This document shows positions 50,275-58,581 of a stretch of 64,000 nt of DNA, one piece after another. Each line of letters opens with the position of its first letter. The stretch's first letter is position 1. The translations under genes and the position numbers were made by a program. The notes beneath the pieces are model-generated. The model had not been told where the DNA came from. It searched no databases and worked only from the letters and a program-made list of their open reading frames with translations. This DNA comes from Marinibacterium anthonyi (GTDB lineage: Bacteria > Pseudomonadota > Alphaproteobacteria > Rhodobacterales > Rhodobacteraceae), in contig CP031586.1 of assembly GCA_003217735.2 (NCBI GenBank), positions 1 to 64,000 on the forward strand, given 5' to 3'.

Positions 50275-51819
50275 TTACCCCGCGAAGCTGCGCACGGTGG
50301 CCAGCGCCCCGTCGAGCTTTTCGCCCTCGACATCGTCCAGCGCGGCGGTGCGCAGGCGGCGCATCCAGTCGGCGGCATCCGCGCGGCCCCTGAGCATGTC
50401 GAGCGCGGACATGACCTTGGAAAACTTGGACAATCCCCGCGCGTGGGTGTCGGAATACCCCTTGATCAGCCGGTAGTTGGCCAGGATCTCGGCCGCCAGC
50501 GCGCGGTCCGTCGGCGCGGTGTCCAGCACCTTGGCAAACCACGCATCCACATGGGCCATTTCGCTTTCATGGCGCAGCAGGCGGCGGCGCATCGGGCGCA
50601 GGGACGACACGATCCACAAGGCCAGGAAGCCCGGGATCGAATCCGTGCGGATCCGGCGGCCCTTGTCGAAGCGTTTCGAATACCACGCCTCGATCCCCGA
50701 GCAATTCTGCAGACGGCGGCCGATGAACCGGGGCATCGTGGTGCAGAATTCCTCGTAGCGCGGGTGGAAATATTCGGTCAGCATCAGCAGCTGGTCGTCC
50801 TTGACCACGACCTCGTCCTTGACCCGGTCGAAGCGGGTGGCGCGGGTCTTGATGTCGGCGACGCGGGGCAGATCGTCATAGCACAAGGCACGGGCGCAAT
50901 ATTTCGCGGCGGCGATGGTCATGTCCCAGGGCGCGGCATCCAGCGCCAGCACCTTCTCGATCATGTCCAGATACTGCGCGCCATAGGCGATGTCCTGGTA
51001 GTCGACGACCTTCTTGATGCCCAGGCCCGCCATCTCCTGCACTTCGACCGGCAGGGCGGTCAGGCGGGTTTCCAGCGCGGCCCACTTGGCCTTCAGCTTT
51101 TCGGGCACATGCAGCACCGGAACCGGGCGCGCCGGTTCCTCGGGCAGCATGGGCGCGGGCTTGGCGCCGGTGGCGATGTCATAGGCGGCGTTGAAGCTGC
51201 GCAGCGACGCATCCACCCCACGGCCGGACCGCTTGATGACCTCTTCGTAGCTTTCGCGCGGGAAGGGCAGGGCGCCGGATCCCGCGAGGGCACCCAGCAG
51301 CGACGACGAGATGACTGAACCGGCCTCTTTCGCCACGGTTTCCATGTCGAACGCCACCACGTGGTCGGCGGCGATGCCCATGGCCTCGATGACCTCGGGG
51401 CTGTTGGCGCGGCCATCGCCCGGGATGACCTTTTCCGACACCGCCGGGATCCGGTGGGTCGAGGCGATCAGCGTGGTGCGTCCGGGGGTGACGAAGCCGC
51501 GCATGATGGCGCGCCCGCCTTCCATGAGTTCGGACGCCATCAGGATGTCGACGTCCCCGATGGACGGCGACAGCGCGAAGACCGGAGCCCGGCCGGTGTC
51601 GCGGCACATCTCGACGTAATAGATCGTGGCGCCGGTCCGCTGGGCGACGCCGGCCACGGAGGTCGATTGCGCGCGGTAGCCGTTGGATTCGGCCACGTCG
51701 ACGATCCAGTTGGTCAGGACGCCGCCGCCCTGACCGCCGACGGCCAGCGCCGCCAGCGTGATGACCTTTTCCCCCTGCGGACCGGGGGAGCGGCGGGCGA
51801 TGATCGGTTGCATGTTCAT
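50275..51819 (-). CDS. iorB: Indolepyruvate:ferredoxin oxidoreductase beta-type subunit with long C-terminal extension
   Basis: A 514-residue protein whose first 190 or so residues are the gamma-type catalytic domain of 2-oxoacid:ferredoxin oxidoreductases (LAALAVGGQGGGVLTNWIVD at 22-41, then SVAGVAQRTGATIYYVEM). The remaining 320 residues are a helical extension seen in long proteobacterial homologues but not in the about 200-residue archaeal IorB. Together with IorA it would decarboxylate an aryl pyruvate to the aryl-acetyl-CoA. ATG 51819 has AGGA 7 bases upstream and lies 10 bp after the iorA stop. Confidence 0.8.
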   Translation of the reverse strand: MNMQPIIARRSPGPQGEKVITLAALAVGGQGGGVLTNWIVDVAESNGYRAQSTSVAGVAQRTGATIYYVEMCRDTGRAPVFALSPSIGDVDILMASELMEGGRAIMRGFVTPGRTTLIASTHRIPAVSEKVIPGDGRANSPEVIEAMGIAADHVVAFDMETVAKEAGSVISSSLLGALAGSGALPFPRESYEEVIKRSGRGVDASLRSFNAAYDIATGAKPAPMLPEEPARPVPVLHVPEKLKAKWAALETRLTALPVEVQEMAGLGIKKVVDYQDIAYGAQYLDMIEKVLALDAAPWDMTIAAAKYCARALCYDDLPRVADIKTRATRFDRVKDEVVVKDDQLLMLTEYFHPRYEEFCTTMPRFIGRRLQNCSGIEAWYSKRFDKGRRIRTDSIPGFLALWIVSSLRPMRRRLLRHESEMAHVDAWFAKVLDTAPTDRALAAEILANYRLIKGYSDTHARGLSKFSKVMSALDMLRGRADAADWMRRLRTAALDDVEGEKLDGALATVRSFAG

Positions 51820-51829
51820 GACCGGATCC

Positions 51830-53974
51830 TCAGGCGAAGGCGACGCGCTTGGCGTCACGGCGGGTTTGCAGCCACGAGATGACCTTGTGCGCGCGGGTCG
51901 CCCGGCGCTTTTCCTTCTCGGTGGGGTTCGAGACGATCTCGGCCTGGTAGAACGACGGACACAGCACGGCGGCATCGGCCACCTCGCCGCAATTGCCGCA
52001 GCCGACACAGGTCTGGTCGATGGCGGCGACCGGATCGTCGCGCAGCGGATCGCCGGTGTCCTTCACCGACAGCGACGGACAGCCCGACAGCCGCATGCAG
52101 GCGTGATCGCCGGTGCAGACGTCTTCATCCACGCCGAACCGGGGCCGGATGACACGCTTGCCGTCCTTGGCGGCCTTGGCCATTTCGGGCTTCACCCGGC
52201 GCTGCTTGTTCAGCATGCATTCGGACGAGGCGACGATGACCTTGGGGCCTTCTTCCTCGGTGGTCAGCGCCTCTTTCAGCGTGTCGCGAACCTTGGTCAC
52301 GTCATAGGTGCGGTCGATCTGGCGCACCCATTTCACGCCCATGCCCTTGACCGCCGTGACGATGGAATTCTGCGTCTGCTTGGTCTTGTTGTTGGCCCGT
52401 GACGACAGGATGTCCTGCCCGCCGGTGGCCGCCGAATAGAAGTTGTCGACGATGATGATGACGTTGTCGGACTTGTTGAAGACCGCGTTGCCGATGGATG
52501 ACGTCAACCCGTTGTGCCAGAACCCGCCGTCCCCGACGAAGGAGATCGACCGGCGGCCCTTCTTGTTTTCATTGTGGAACGCGGCGGCCGAGGCGGGGCC
52601 AAGGCCGTATCCCATGGTCGTCGCGCCCAGGTCGAAAGGCGGCATGATCGAAAACAGGTGACAGCCGATGTCGGACGAGATGTGGTGTTCGCCCAGTTCT
52701 TGCTCGACCAGCTTGGTGGCGGCAAAGATCGGGCGTTCCGGGCAGCCGGTGCAGAACCCGGGCGGGCGCGCCGGCAGGGTTTGCGACAGATCCGGGATCG
52801 GCGTCGGTTCCTCGTTGGTGGCGACCTTGGCCACGGGCAGCAGGCCGGGCGCATGTTCGGCGAAAAACGCGCCGAGCCCGTCGACCATGACCTGCCCGGT
52901 GTATTCGCCGCCCATGGGCAGCTTTCCCTTGCCCTCCAGCTTCACGGACTTGCCGTTTTGGTAAAGCATGTGCGCGATCTGCTGTTCGACGTAGTTCGGG
53001 TGGCCTTCCTCGACGATCAGCACGGCGTCCTTGCCCTCGCAGAAGTCGAGGATCTGGCTGTCGACCAGCGGGTAGACGCAGTTCAGGCAAAGGATATCGA
53101 CCTGCGTGTCGCCATACAGATCGGCCAGGTCCAGACGGTTCAGCGCGCGGATGACGGTGTTGTAGGTACCACCCTGGATGATCAGGCCGACCTTGGACGC
53201 GGGCGAGCCGAAGCGTTCGTTGATCCCGCGATCCAGGATGAATTGTTCCGCCGCCGGCTTGCGCTTGGTCAGCTTCTCGGCCTCGTGCAGGTAGGTGGCC
53301 GGGGGCAGCACGATCCGGTCAAGCTTGCGCCGGGGGTTTTCCAGCGCGTCCGACACGGTCTGCGTGGGGCGCTTGTTGTCGGAGGCGGTGAAATGGCCGT
53401 GCACGTGGCAGGACCGGATGCCGACCTGCAGCATCACGGGCGTGTTCGAGATTTCCGACATCTCGAACCCGTCGCCCACCGCCTTGACGATCGACGGCAG
53501 GTTGGGCCGGGGATCCAGCATCCAGACCTGGGACTTCATCGCGAAGGCATAGGTCCGTTCCTGCATGATCGAGGAGCCTTCGCCGTAATCCTCGCCCACG
53601 ATGATCAGCGCACCGCCCGTCACTCCGCCCGAGGCGAGGTTCGACAGCGCGTCGGACGCCACGTTGGTGCCGACGACGGACTTGTAGGTCACCGCGCCGC
53701 GGATCGGGTAGTGGACGGATGCGGCCAGCATGGCGGTCGCGGTCGCCTCCGACGCCGAGGCCTCGAAATGGACGCCCAGCTCGCCCAGGATCTCCTGCGC
53801 GTCGGCCAGCACGTCCATCAGGTGCGAAATGGGCGAGCCCTGGTAGCCGCCGACATAGCCCACGCCGTTTTCCAGCAGGGCCTTGGTGATGGCCAGGATG
53901 CCTTCGCCGGTAAAGGTCTCGCCTTCCCCCTGCTTCAGCTTCTGGACTTCCTTGGCGAATGATCTTTCGGCCAT
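51830..53974 (-). CDS. iorA: Indolepyruvate:ferredoxin oxidoreductase alpha subunit (TPP and 4Fe-4S)
   Basis: A 714-residue thiamine-diphosphate enzyme. Order: pyrimidine-binding domain (about 20-200, with GYQGSPISHLMDVLAD and EASASEATATAMLAAS), a transketolase C-like domain (about 240-390), the FCTGCPERPIF motif (about 410), a TPP-binding GDGGFWHNGLTSSIGNAV with NN...D ligand region (about 495-525), and two 4Fe-4S clusters (CTGDHACMRLSGCP and CVGCGNCGEVADAAVLCP, about 625-680). It oxidatively decarboxylates aryl pyruvates. Ferredoxin must come from elsewhere. In an aerobe this enzyme usually serves aromatic amino-acid or indole-compound catabolism. Confidence 0.9.
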   Translation of the reverse strand: MAERSFAKEVQKLKQGEGETFTGEGILAITKALLENGVGYVGGYQGSPISHLMDVLADAQEILGELGVHFEASASEATATAMLAASVHYPIRGAVTYKSVVGTNVASDALSNLASGGVTGGALIIVGEDYGEGSSIMQERTYAFAMKSQVWMLDPRPNLPSIVKAVGDGFEMSEISNTPVMLQVGIRSCHVHGHFTASDNKRPTQTVSDALENPRRKLDRIVLPPATYLHEAEKLTKRKPAAEQFILDRGINERFGSPASKVGLIIQGGTYNTVIRALNRLDLADLYGDTQVDILCLNCVYPLVDSQILDFCEGKDAVLIVEEGHPNYVEQQIAHMLYQNGKSVKLEGKGKLPMGGEYTGQVMVDGLGAFFAEHAPGLLPVAKVATNEEPTPIPDLSQTLPARPPGFCTGCPERPIFAATKLVEQELGEHHISSDIGCHLFSIMPPFDLGATTMGYGLGPASAAAFHNENKKGRRSISFVGDGGFWHNGLTSSIGNAVFNKSDNVIIIVDNFYSAATGGQDILSSRANNKTKQTQNSIVTAVKGMGVKWVRQIDRTYDVTKVRDTLKEALTTEEEGPKVIVASSECMLNKQRRVKPEMAKAAKDGKRVIRPRFGVDEDVCTGDHACMRLSGCPSLSVKDTGDPLRDDPVAAIDQTCVGCGNCGEVADAAVLCPSFYQAEIVSNPTEKEKRRATRAHKVISWLQTRRDAKRVAFA

Positions 53975-53998
53975 GGGTGGTCTCCCTGGATCTAGGTG

Positions 53999-54601
53999 TT
54001 ATTCGGCGGGTGCCTTGGGCGACCACAGGACGGTGTCCGCGTCGCTCTCGTAGGCCATGCCGTCAGGATAGGTGATGGCTTCCATTTGCAGCCCCCATGG
54101 GGCGTAGAAATAGATGATCTTCTGACCGGCGGTCGGGCCGTCGGTCACGGGCAGCGGGCCCCAGTTGTGCTTGACGCCCTTGTCGTCGAAATAGGCGATC
54201 GCCGCGTCGATATCGTCGACGTAGATGGCGATGTGATAGGCGCCGATGTCGCTGTTCTTCTGGGTGATCGTGGTCTGATCGGGGGCGCTGTACTGGAACA
54301 GTTCAAGGTTGGCGCCGAAACCGCAGCGCATCAGCGTGACCTTTTCGATCACCGCCTTGGGGTTCACGGCCAGCAGGTCCTGCATGAAGGTGCCTTCGGG
54401 ATCCGACAGCGGGCCGAAGCCGGTGACCGCGCTGCAGCCCAGCACGTCGCCAAAGAAGGACACCGCCTGGTCGAGGTCGGGCACGGTCAACCCGATATGG
54501 TCGATGCCGCGCATGCCGGGCAGGCCGTCGGCCTGGGCAAGTGCGGGCAGGGCAAACGCGGGAAGAGCGGCGAGGGCGGCAATCAGGAGGGGGTGTTTCA
54601 T
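53999..54601 (-). CDS. VOC-superfamily (glyoxalase-like) protein with signal peptide
   Basis: A 200-residue vicinal-oxygen-chelate protein. After a clear signal peptide (residues 1-22, LLIAALAALPAFALPALAQ) one VOC domain follows: IDHIGLTVPDLDQAVSFFGDV (metal-ligand His), NLELFQYSAP (Glu), a second half beginning AYHIAIYVDDIDAAIAYF (His) and a terminal GLQMEAITYP (Glu). All four candidate metal ligands are present. Export of a VOC enzyme is unusual since most are cytosolic. It may act on or bind the pathway substrate in the periplasm. Located between MarR (36 bp) and iorA (24 bp). Confidence 0.85.
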   Translation of the reverse strand: MKHPLLIAALAALPAFALPALAQADGLPGMRGIDHIGLTVPDLDQAVSFFGDVLGCSAVTGFGPLSDPEGTFMQDLLAVNPKAVIEKVTLMRCGFGANLELFQYSAPDQTTITQKNSDIGAYHIAIYVDDIDAAIAYFDDKGVKHNWGPLPVTDGPTAGQKIIYFYAPWGLQMEAITYPDGMAYESDADTVLWSPKAPAE

Positions 54602-54637
54602 GTGGTGTCCTTTCGGCGGCCGGGGCAGGTGGCAGGA

Positions 54638-55084
54638 TCAGAAGTCGTGGTGGCGGATGTCGTAGAAGACCCGCAGCAGCATCTTGTTCAGTGTCTCGCG
54701 CTCGTCCGGGGACAGCGCCTTGAGCATCGTGTCGCGCATGCCCAGCATCGCGGGCCAGCCGGCGTCATAGGCGGCGCGGCCGTCGTCCGTCAGGCTGATC
54801 AGGCGGTATCTATTGTCGCCGTCAGGCGCCTGGCGCAGGATCAGGCCAGCCTTTTCCATGGCGTCCAGCGTGCGGGACAGGGTGGATTGCTTGATGACCG
54901 TCAGGACGGAAAGTTCGTTGATCGTGCAGGGCCCGCCTTCGGCCAGCACTGCCAGCGCGCGCATCTGCGCGACGGAAACGCCAACGTCCTGCAGGGCGGA
55001 TTCCACCCCCTTGTTGTACCGCGCGATGATGCGGTTGATCAGGTAGGGCGTGAATTCCTCAAGTTCCTCGGGGCGGTCGATCAT
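54638..55084 (-). CDS. MarR-family transcriptional regulator (operon-internal)
   Basis: A 148-residue MarR. Helices around residues 15-45, recognition region INELSVLTVIKQSTLSRTLDAMEKAG (about 60-85) and the wing DGDNRYRLISLTDDG. ATG 55084 overlaps the preceding flavoprotein stop by 4 bp. It is embedded as the third gene of the catabolic unit, so it is produced with the enzymes it probably controls. The 16-bp dyad ATATGCA-AC-TGCATAT over the promoter at 57494 is the best candidate operator. Confidence 0.9.
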   Translation of the reverse strand: MIDRPEELEEFTPYLINRIIARYNKGVESALQDVGVSVAQMRALAVLAEGGPCTINELSVLTVIKQSTLSRTLDAMEKAGLILRQAPDGDNRYRLISLTDDGRAAYDAGWPAMLGMRDTMLKALSPDERETLNKMLLRVFYDIRHHDF

Positions 55085-56646
55085 GCGCCCAGTTCCCTGG
55101 CCACCAGGAAGCCCGATCCGCCCGACAGGCCCGGCCCCGGATGGGTCGAGGCGCCGATGTGGTACAGACCCTTGATGCCGGTGTCGTGGCGTTTGCTGTC
55201 GGCAAAGGGGCGCCACAGGAAGAACTGGTCCAGCGTGCAAGCCCCGCCATAGGGATCGCCGCCGACGAGGTTGACGTTGTATTGCTCCAGATCCGCAGGA
55301 GAGATTGCGCGGCGGGTGACGATCTGGTCGTCCAGGCCGTCGATGTGGTTGGACAGGATCGCCTGGATCCGGTCGGCATAGGCTTCGCGCAGGTTTTCCG
55401 TCCACTGGCCGTCGGCGGGCGTATCGATCAGGCCGGCGGCATCGCCTTTGACGTGGCGCGGGGCCTCGGGCATCTGCAGCCACAGCACGGTCTGGCCTTC
55501 GGGCGCGCGGCTGGGATCGGCGGCGCAGGGCTGGCCGACGCAGATCGTCGGGACCTCGGGCAGCATCCCGCGCTCGGCCTCGTTGCCGGCCTTGGACACA
55601 CCGTCAAGGCCGGGGGTCAGGTGCAGCAGCTGGACCTTTTCCAGCCCTTCGGTCTTCCATTTGACGGGGCCGTCCAACAGGAAGTGGAGCTGGAAATTTC
55701 CCTTTCCGTACTGGTACTTGCGCAAGTCATCCTTGCGCTCTGGCGTCGGGGCAAGATCGGTGTAAAGCTTGTTCGGCGTGACGGATGCCAGCACGGTCGG
55801 CGCGGCGATCGTCTCGCCGGATGCGAGCTTGATGCCCGTCGCACGGTCGCCCTGGCGGGTGATCTCGGTGACCTCGGCATTACATCGGACCGCGCCGCCG
55901 TGTTCTTCGATGATCGCGGTCAGACCGCGCACCATGTTGGCAGAACCGCCCTTGACGACGGGCGCGCCCGCCACTTCCAGCGCAAAGCCGATCACCTGGC
56001 CCATCTGGCCGGAAAACGCGGCTTCGGGGCCGAGGCCCGCGTGCAGGCACCAGGGCGCCCAAAGGGCACGGGTCAGATCGCTGTCAAAGGAGGTTTCCAG
56101 CCAGCCGCGCATCGATTGCAGCGCGCTGCCGAGGGTCGTGGCGAGGCCGCGCGGCTTGCGCTTCCAGGCTTCCTTGCCCAGCAGTTTCGCGGTGGTGCGC
56201 GACCACGGATCACCGCCCATCAGACCGAACAGCAGTTCCGCATCCGCGCCGAACGCGTCCAGGTCGGCGGCCAGCTGGGCGCCGTCGCCGGGCGCGGCCG
56301 CGTCGAAGGCGGCCACGTTGGCGGCGCGGTCCATGCGGTAGGTCAGCGCGCGGCCATCGGGCAGCAACACGCCCGTCGGCGTATCGGTCGCGCAGAATTC
56401 AACGCCGTGCTTTGCCAGATCACCCGCCAGCGCGCCATGCGCGGCGCCGGTGACCCAAAGCACGAAGGTGGTGGCGAGGGGATCATAGGTGACCCCCTCG
56501 GCCAGGGTTTCGGACCGCATGCAGCCACCCGCGACGGCCGCGCGTTCAAACACGGCGACGCGCTTGCCCGTCCGGGTAAGCATGGCCCCGGCGGCAAGCG
56601 CGTTGATGCCGGAGCCGATGATGGCGATGTCTGCGGATGCGGTCAT
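55081..56646 (-). CDS. FAD-dependent oxidoreductase, phytoene-desaturase/amine-oxidase fold (first of two)
   Basis: A 521-residue flavoprotein. Rossmann start IAIIGSGINALAAGAMLTRTG and RVAVFERAAVAGGCMRSE (about 6-45), a mid-domain STxNKLY-like segment (ASVTPNKLYTDLAP) and a C-terminal GLYHIGASTHPGPGLSGGSG. It is a paralogue of the flavoprotein at 48727, similar in length and end motifs but diverged. Two such enzymes in one unit suggest two dehydrogenation or isomerisation steps, or a heterodimer. It lies 10 bp after the cyclase gene and overlaps the MarR gene by 4 bp. Confidence 0.85.
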   Translation of the reverse strand: MTASADIAIIGSGINALAAGAMLTRTGKRVAVFERAAVAGGCMRSETLAEGVTYDPLATTFVLWVTGAAHGALAGDLAKHGVEFCATDTPTGVLLPDGRALTYRMDRAANVAAFDAAAPGDGAQLAADLDAFGADAELLFGLMGGDPWSRTTAKLLGKEAWKRKPRGLATTLGSALQSMRGWLETSFDSDLTRALWAPWCLHAGLGPEAAFSGQMGQVIGFALEVAGAPVVKGGSANMVRGLTAIIEEHGGAVRCNAEVTEITRQGDRATGIKLASGETIAAPTVLASVTPNKLYTDLAPTPERKDDLRKYQYGKGNFQLHFLLDGPVKWKTEGLEKVQLLHLTPGLDGVSKAGNEAERGMLPEVPTICVGQPCAADPSRAPEGQTVLWLQMPEAPRHVKGDAAGLIDTPADGQWTENLREAYADRIQAILSNHIDGLDDQIVTRRAISPADLEQYNVNLVGGDPYGGACTLDQFFLWRPFADSKRHDTGIKGLYHIGASTHPGPGLSGGSGFLVARELGA

Positions 56647-56656
56647 GGTCGGGCCC

Positions 56657-57451
56657 TTACGCGGCGGGAACCATGGCGATCGCGCGGATCGGCGAACCGG
56701 TGCCCTTGACGATCTTCAGCGGCGCGGTGACCAGGATCGACCCCTTGGCGGGCAGTTCGCCGAGGTTGGTCAGCGAGGCCAGGCCGTATTTGTTGTGCTT
56801 GTGCAGCAGGTTATGCGCCGGGAACGGAATTTCGAACCCGCCGGCCGCGCCTGCGTCGGTGCCCACGCATTGCGAACCCCAGCCAAGCGCCTTCTTCTCT
56901 TCCATCAGGTAGATGATGGCTTCGGCGGTGGGGCCGGGGGTGACGGGGCTGTCACCGACGACGTTCAGGAACTTTGCTTCGTCGGTGTTGAACTGGTCCC
57001 AGTCGGACCGGAACAGGACCCATTCGCCTTCCTTGATCTCGCCGTGCTCGGCTTCCCAGGCCTTGATGTGGTCGACCGTCAGCAGGAAACCGGGATCCTC
57101 GGCGCATTCCTTCGAGAAATCGAGGACATTGGCGGGGGCGACGAAGTTCTGGGGCGCGATCGTGTCGACCGATCCGTCGGGGTAATCCTTGCCGGTGATC
57201 CAGTGGTGCGGCGCATCGTAATGGGTGCCGGAATGTTCGCCCAGTTTCAGCCAGTTCCACGCCCACCACGGACCCCGGTCGCCGTATTCCGAGATCTTGT
57301 GGATCTCGATCGGCGGCGTGTCGTCGGCGATCTCGGGCGGCAGTTTCAGCAGCGGCGTGTCGGGGCCAAGCGGGGCTGTGCAATCGACGATCCTGATCGA
57401 ACCATCGAGCAGCGAAGTGGCGAGCTGGGCCAGGGTGTCCTGTGCGGTCAT
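56657..57451 (-). CDS. Cyclase-family metal-dependent hydrolase (kynurenine formamidase/isatin hydrolase-like)
   Basis: A 264-residue member of the cyclase superfamily (PF04199 type). The metal motif H-x-G-T-H-x-D-x-P-x-H is intact as HSGTHYDAPHHW (about 73-84), preceded by GPWWAWNWLKLGE. Family members include kynurenine formamidase and isatin hydrolase, both indole-related ring or amide hydrolases; isatin hydrolase is known from Rhodobacteraceae-related marine bacteria. Next to IorAB this makes an indole-type substrate plausible. ATG 57451 has GGAG and GAGG upstream. It is the first gene of the MarR-linked unit. Confidence 0.85.
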   Translation of the reverse strand: MTAQDTLAQLATSLLDGSIRIVDCTAPLGPDTPLLKLPPEIADDTPPIEIHKISEYGDRGPWWAWNWLKLGEHSGTHYDAPHHWITGKDYPDGSVDTIAPQNFVAPANVLDFSKECAEDPGFLLTVDHIKAWEAEHGEIKEGEWVLFRSDWDQFNTDEAKFLNVVGDSPVTPGPTAEAIIYLMEEKKALGWGSQCVGTDAGAAGGFEIPFPAHNLLHKHNKYGLASLTNLGELPAKGSILVTAPLKIVKGTGSPIRAIAMVPAA

Positions 57452-57493
57452 CTTGCGTCCTCTCCTGCAGGAAATGGGGTGTGTCACCGGAAG

Positions 57494-57530
57494 ATATGCA
57501 ACTGCATATACCTGGATCCTTCATGTTCAA
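57494..57530 (-). promoter_or_regulatory. Promoter with overlapping 16-bp dyad operator
   Basis: On the minus strand: -35 TTGAAC (57525-57530), 16-bp spacer, -10-like TATGCA (57503-57508). The perfect dyad ATATGCA-AC-TGCATAT (57494-57509) covers the -10. This is a classic MarR repressor layout, 43 bp before the cyclase start. The 386-bp gap 57452-57837 holds no gene. Confidence 0.55.
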
Positions 57531-57714
57531 AATTATTTTCCCGGGAAAGCCGTTTTTCGGTCATGAAAGCCGGGCTGTCGGATCGGGATGCCTAAAAACT
57601 GGTCGATCGACGGATCACCTTGGCGCTTTTCATCGAATATGTTCGTTTTGGTGTGACCTAAGCTTGGGCAGTTTTGACCCGATTCCAACCGGATCCGGGG
57701 TACCCATACGGATC

Positions 57715-57742
57715 GCCCCGCGACCTTGTGCAGGCGCGGGGC
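57715..57742 (-). terminator. Stem-loop downstream of the aldolase gene
   Basis: Perfect 8-bp arms GCCCCGCG / CGCGGGGC with a 12-base loop, about 95 bp past the stop of the minus-strand aldolase operon. Likely its terminator, though no T-run is seen. Confidence 0.45.
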
Positions 57743-57792
57743 GTGATAAGCTTTAGTCTTGAAGTAAAATGCAGCGCGGCTGGACCCATCGG

Positions 57793-57819
57793 CAGATTCG
57801 ACAGATTCGACAGAATCGG
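57793..57819. repeat. Three tandem 9-bp repeats
   Basis: CAGATTCGA, CAGATTCGA and CAGAATCGG in tandem, flanked by GGACCC (57782) and GGGTCC (57821), so they sit in the loop of a possible stem just after the aldolase stop. Confidence 0.7.
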
Positions 57820-57837
57820 CGGGTCCGTCCTGCCGGC

Positions 57838-58581
57838 TTAGTCGAGCGGCGCGCAGGCCGCGTCAGAGGCGAGGCTGAGCAGCAGCGCGTCGGATCCTTC
57901 GATCACGAAGGACAACCGGTCGAGCCAGCGGCGGCTGGCCGCGCGGTCGGGGGAGAAGATGCCGATGGGCACGCCGGCGGTCTTGCCCGCCTCGATCACT
58001 TGGTCGATCATCATATCAAGCGTGCGGTCTTCATCCACCTGCGCGGCCCGGTCGACGCCCAGGTCGCCCGGCCCGATCAGCGCCAGGTCGATGCCCGGCA
58101 CCGCCAGGATCGCGGCGACATCGTCCACGGCCTTGACCGTCTCGATCTGGATCATGACGACGGTGTCCCGCTTCGCGGCCTCTATGTACCCGCCGATATT
58201 GCGGATGTATTTCGCCGCCCGGCCCGGCCCGGCGCCGCGCGTGCCGTGGGGGGGAAGGCGGGCGGCCTTGACCACCGCCGCGGCCTCGTCCGCCGACGAC
58301 ACATGCGGCACCAGAACCCCCACCGCGCCGGCGTCCAGCGCCGCGGCGATGTTCTGGGGCAGGGCGCTGCGCACCCGCACCAGCACGGGCACGTCCGACA
58401 GGTCGGCGGCACGGATCATGTCGGTGACCACGGCGTCGGAAATCGGGCTGTGTTCGGTGTCGATACACATGAAATCGGGGCCCGCCCCGGCCATGATTTC
58501 CGTCACCATGGCCGAGGGGATGGCCAGGAAGGGGCCGCGCAGGGGGGTGCGGTCGGCGATGGATTGTCTCAGGCTGGTCAT
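57838..58581 (-). CDS. HpcH/HpaI-family aldolase (2-keto-3-deoxy acid type)
   Basis: A 247-residue class II aldolase of the HpcH/HpaI family. GPDFMCIDTEHSPISDAVV (about 34-52), the Arg in PVLVRVRSA, metal ligands Glu in MIQIETVKAVDD (about 145) and Asp in IGPGDLGVD (about 171), and a late GIFSPDRAASRRWLD. These cleave 4-hydroxy-2-oxo acids to pyruvate plus an aldehyde. It is the last gene of the TRAP operon and overlaps the GlcD-type dehydrogenase, which could produce its 2-oxo acid substrate. Confidence 0.9.
   Translation of the reverse strand: MTSLRQSIADRTPLRGPFLAIPSAMVTEIMAGAGPDFMCIDTEHSPISDAVVTDMIRAADLSDVPVLVRVRSALPQNIAAALDAGAVGVLVPHVSSADEAAAVVKAARLPPHGTRGAGPGRAAKYIRNIGGYIEAAKRDTVVMIQIETVKAVDDVAAILAVPGIDLALIGPGDLGVDRAAQVDEDRTLDMMIDQVIEAGKTAGVPIGIFSPDRAASRRWLDRLSFVIEGSDALLLSLASDAACAPLD

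Noticed and set aside
48727-56646. Carotenoid biosynthesis cluster, because two phytoene-desaturase-like proteins are present
   Set aside because: No crtB, crtE, crtY or related genes; the partners are IorAB, a cyclase-family hydrolase and an importer.
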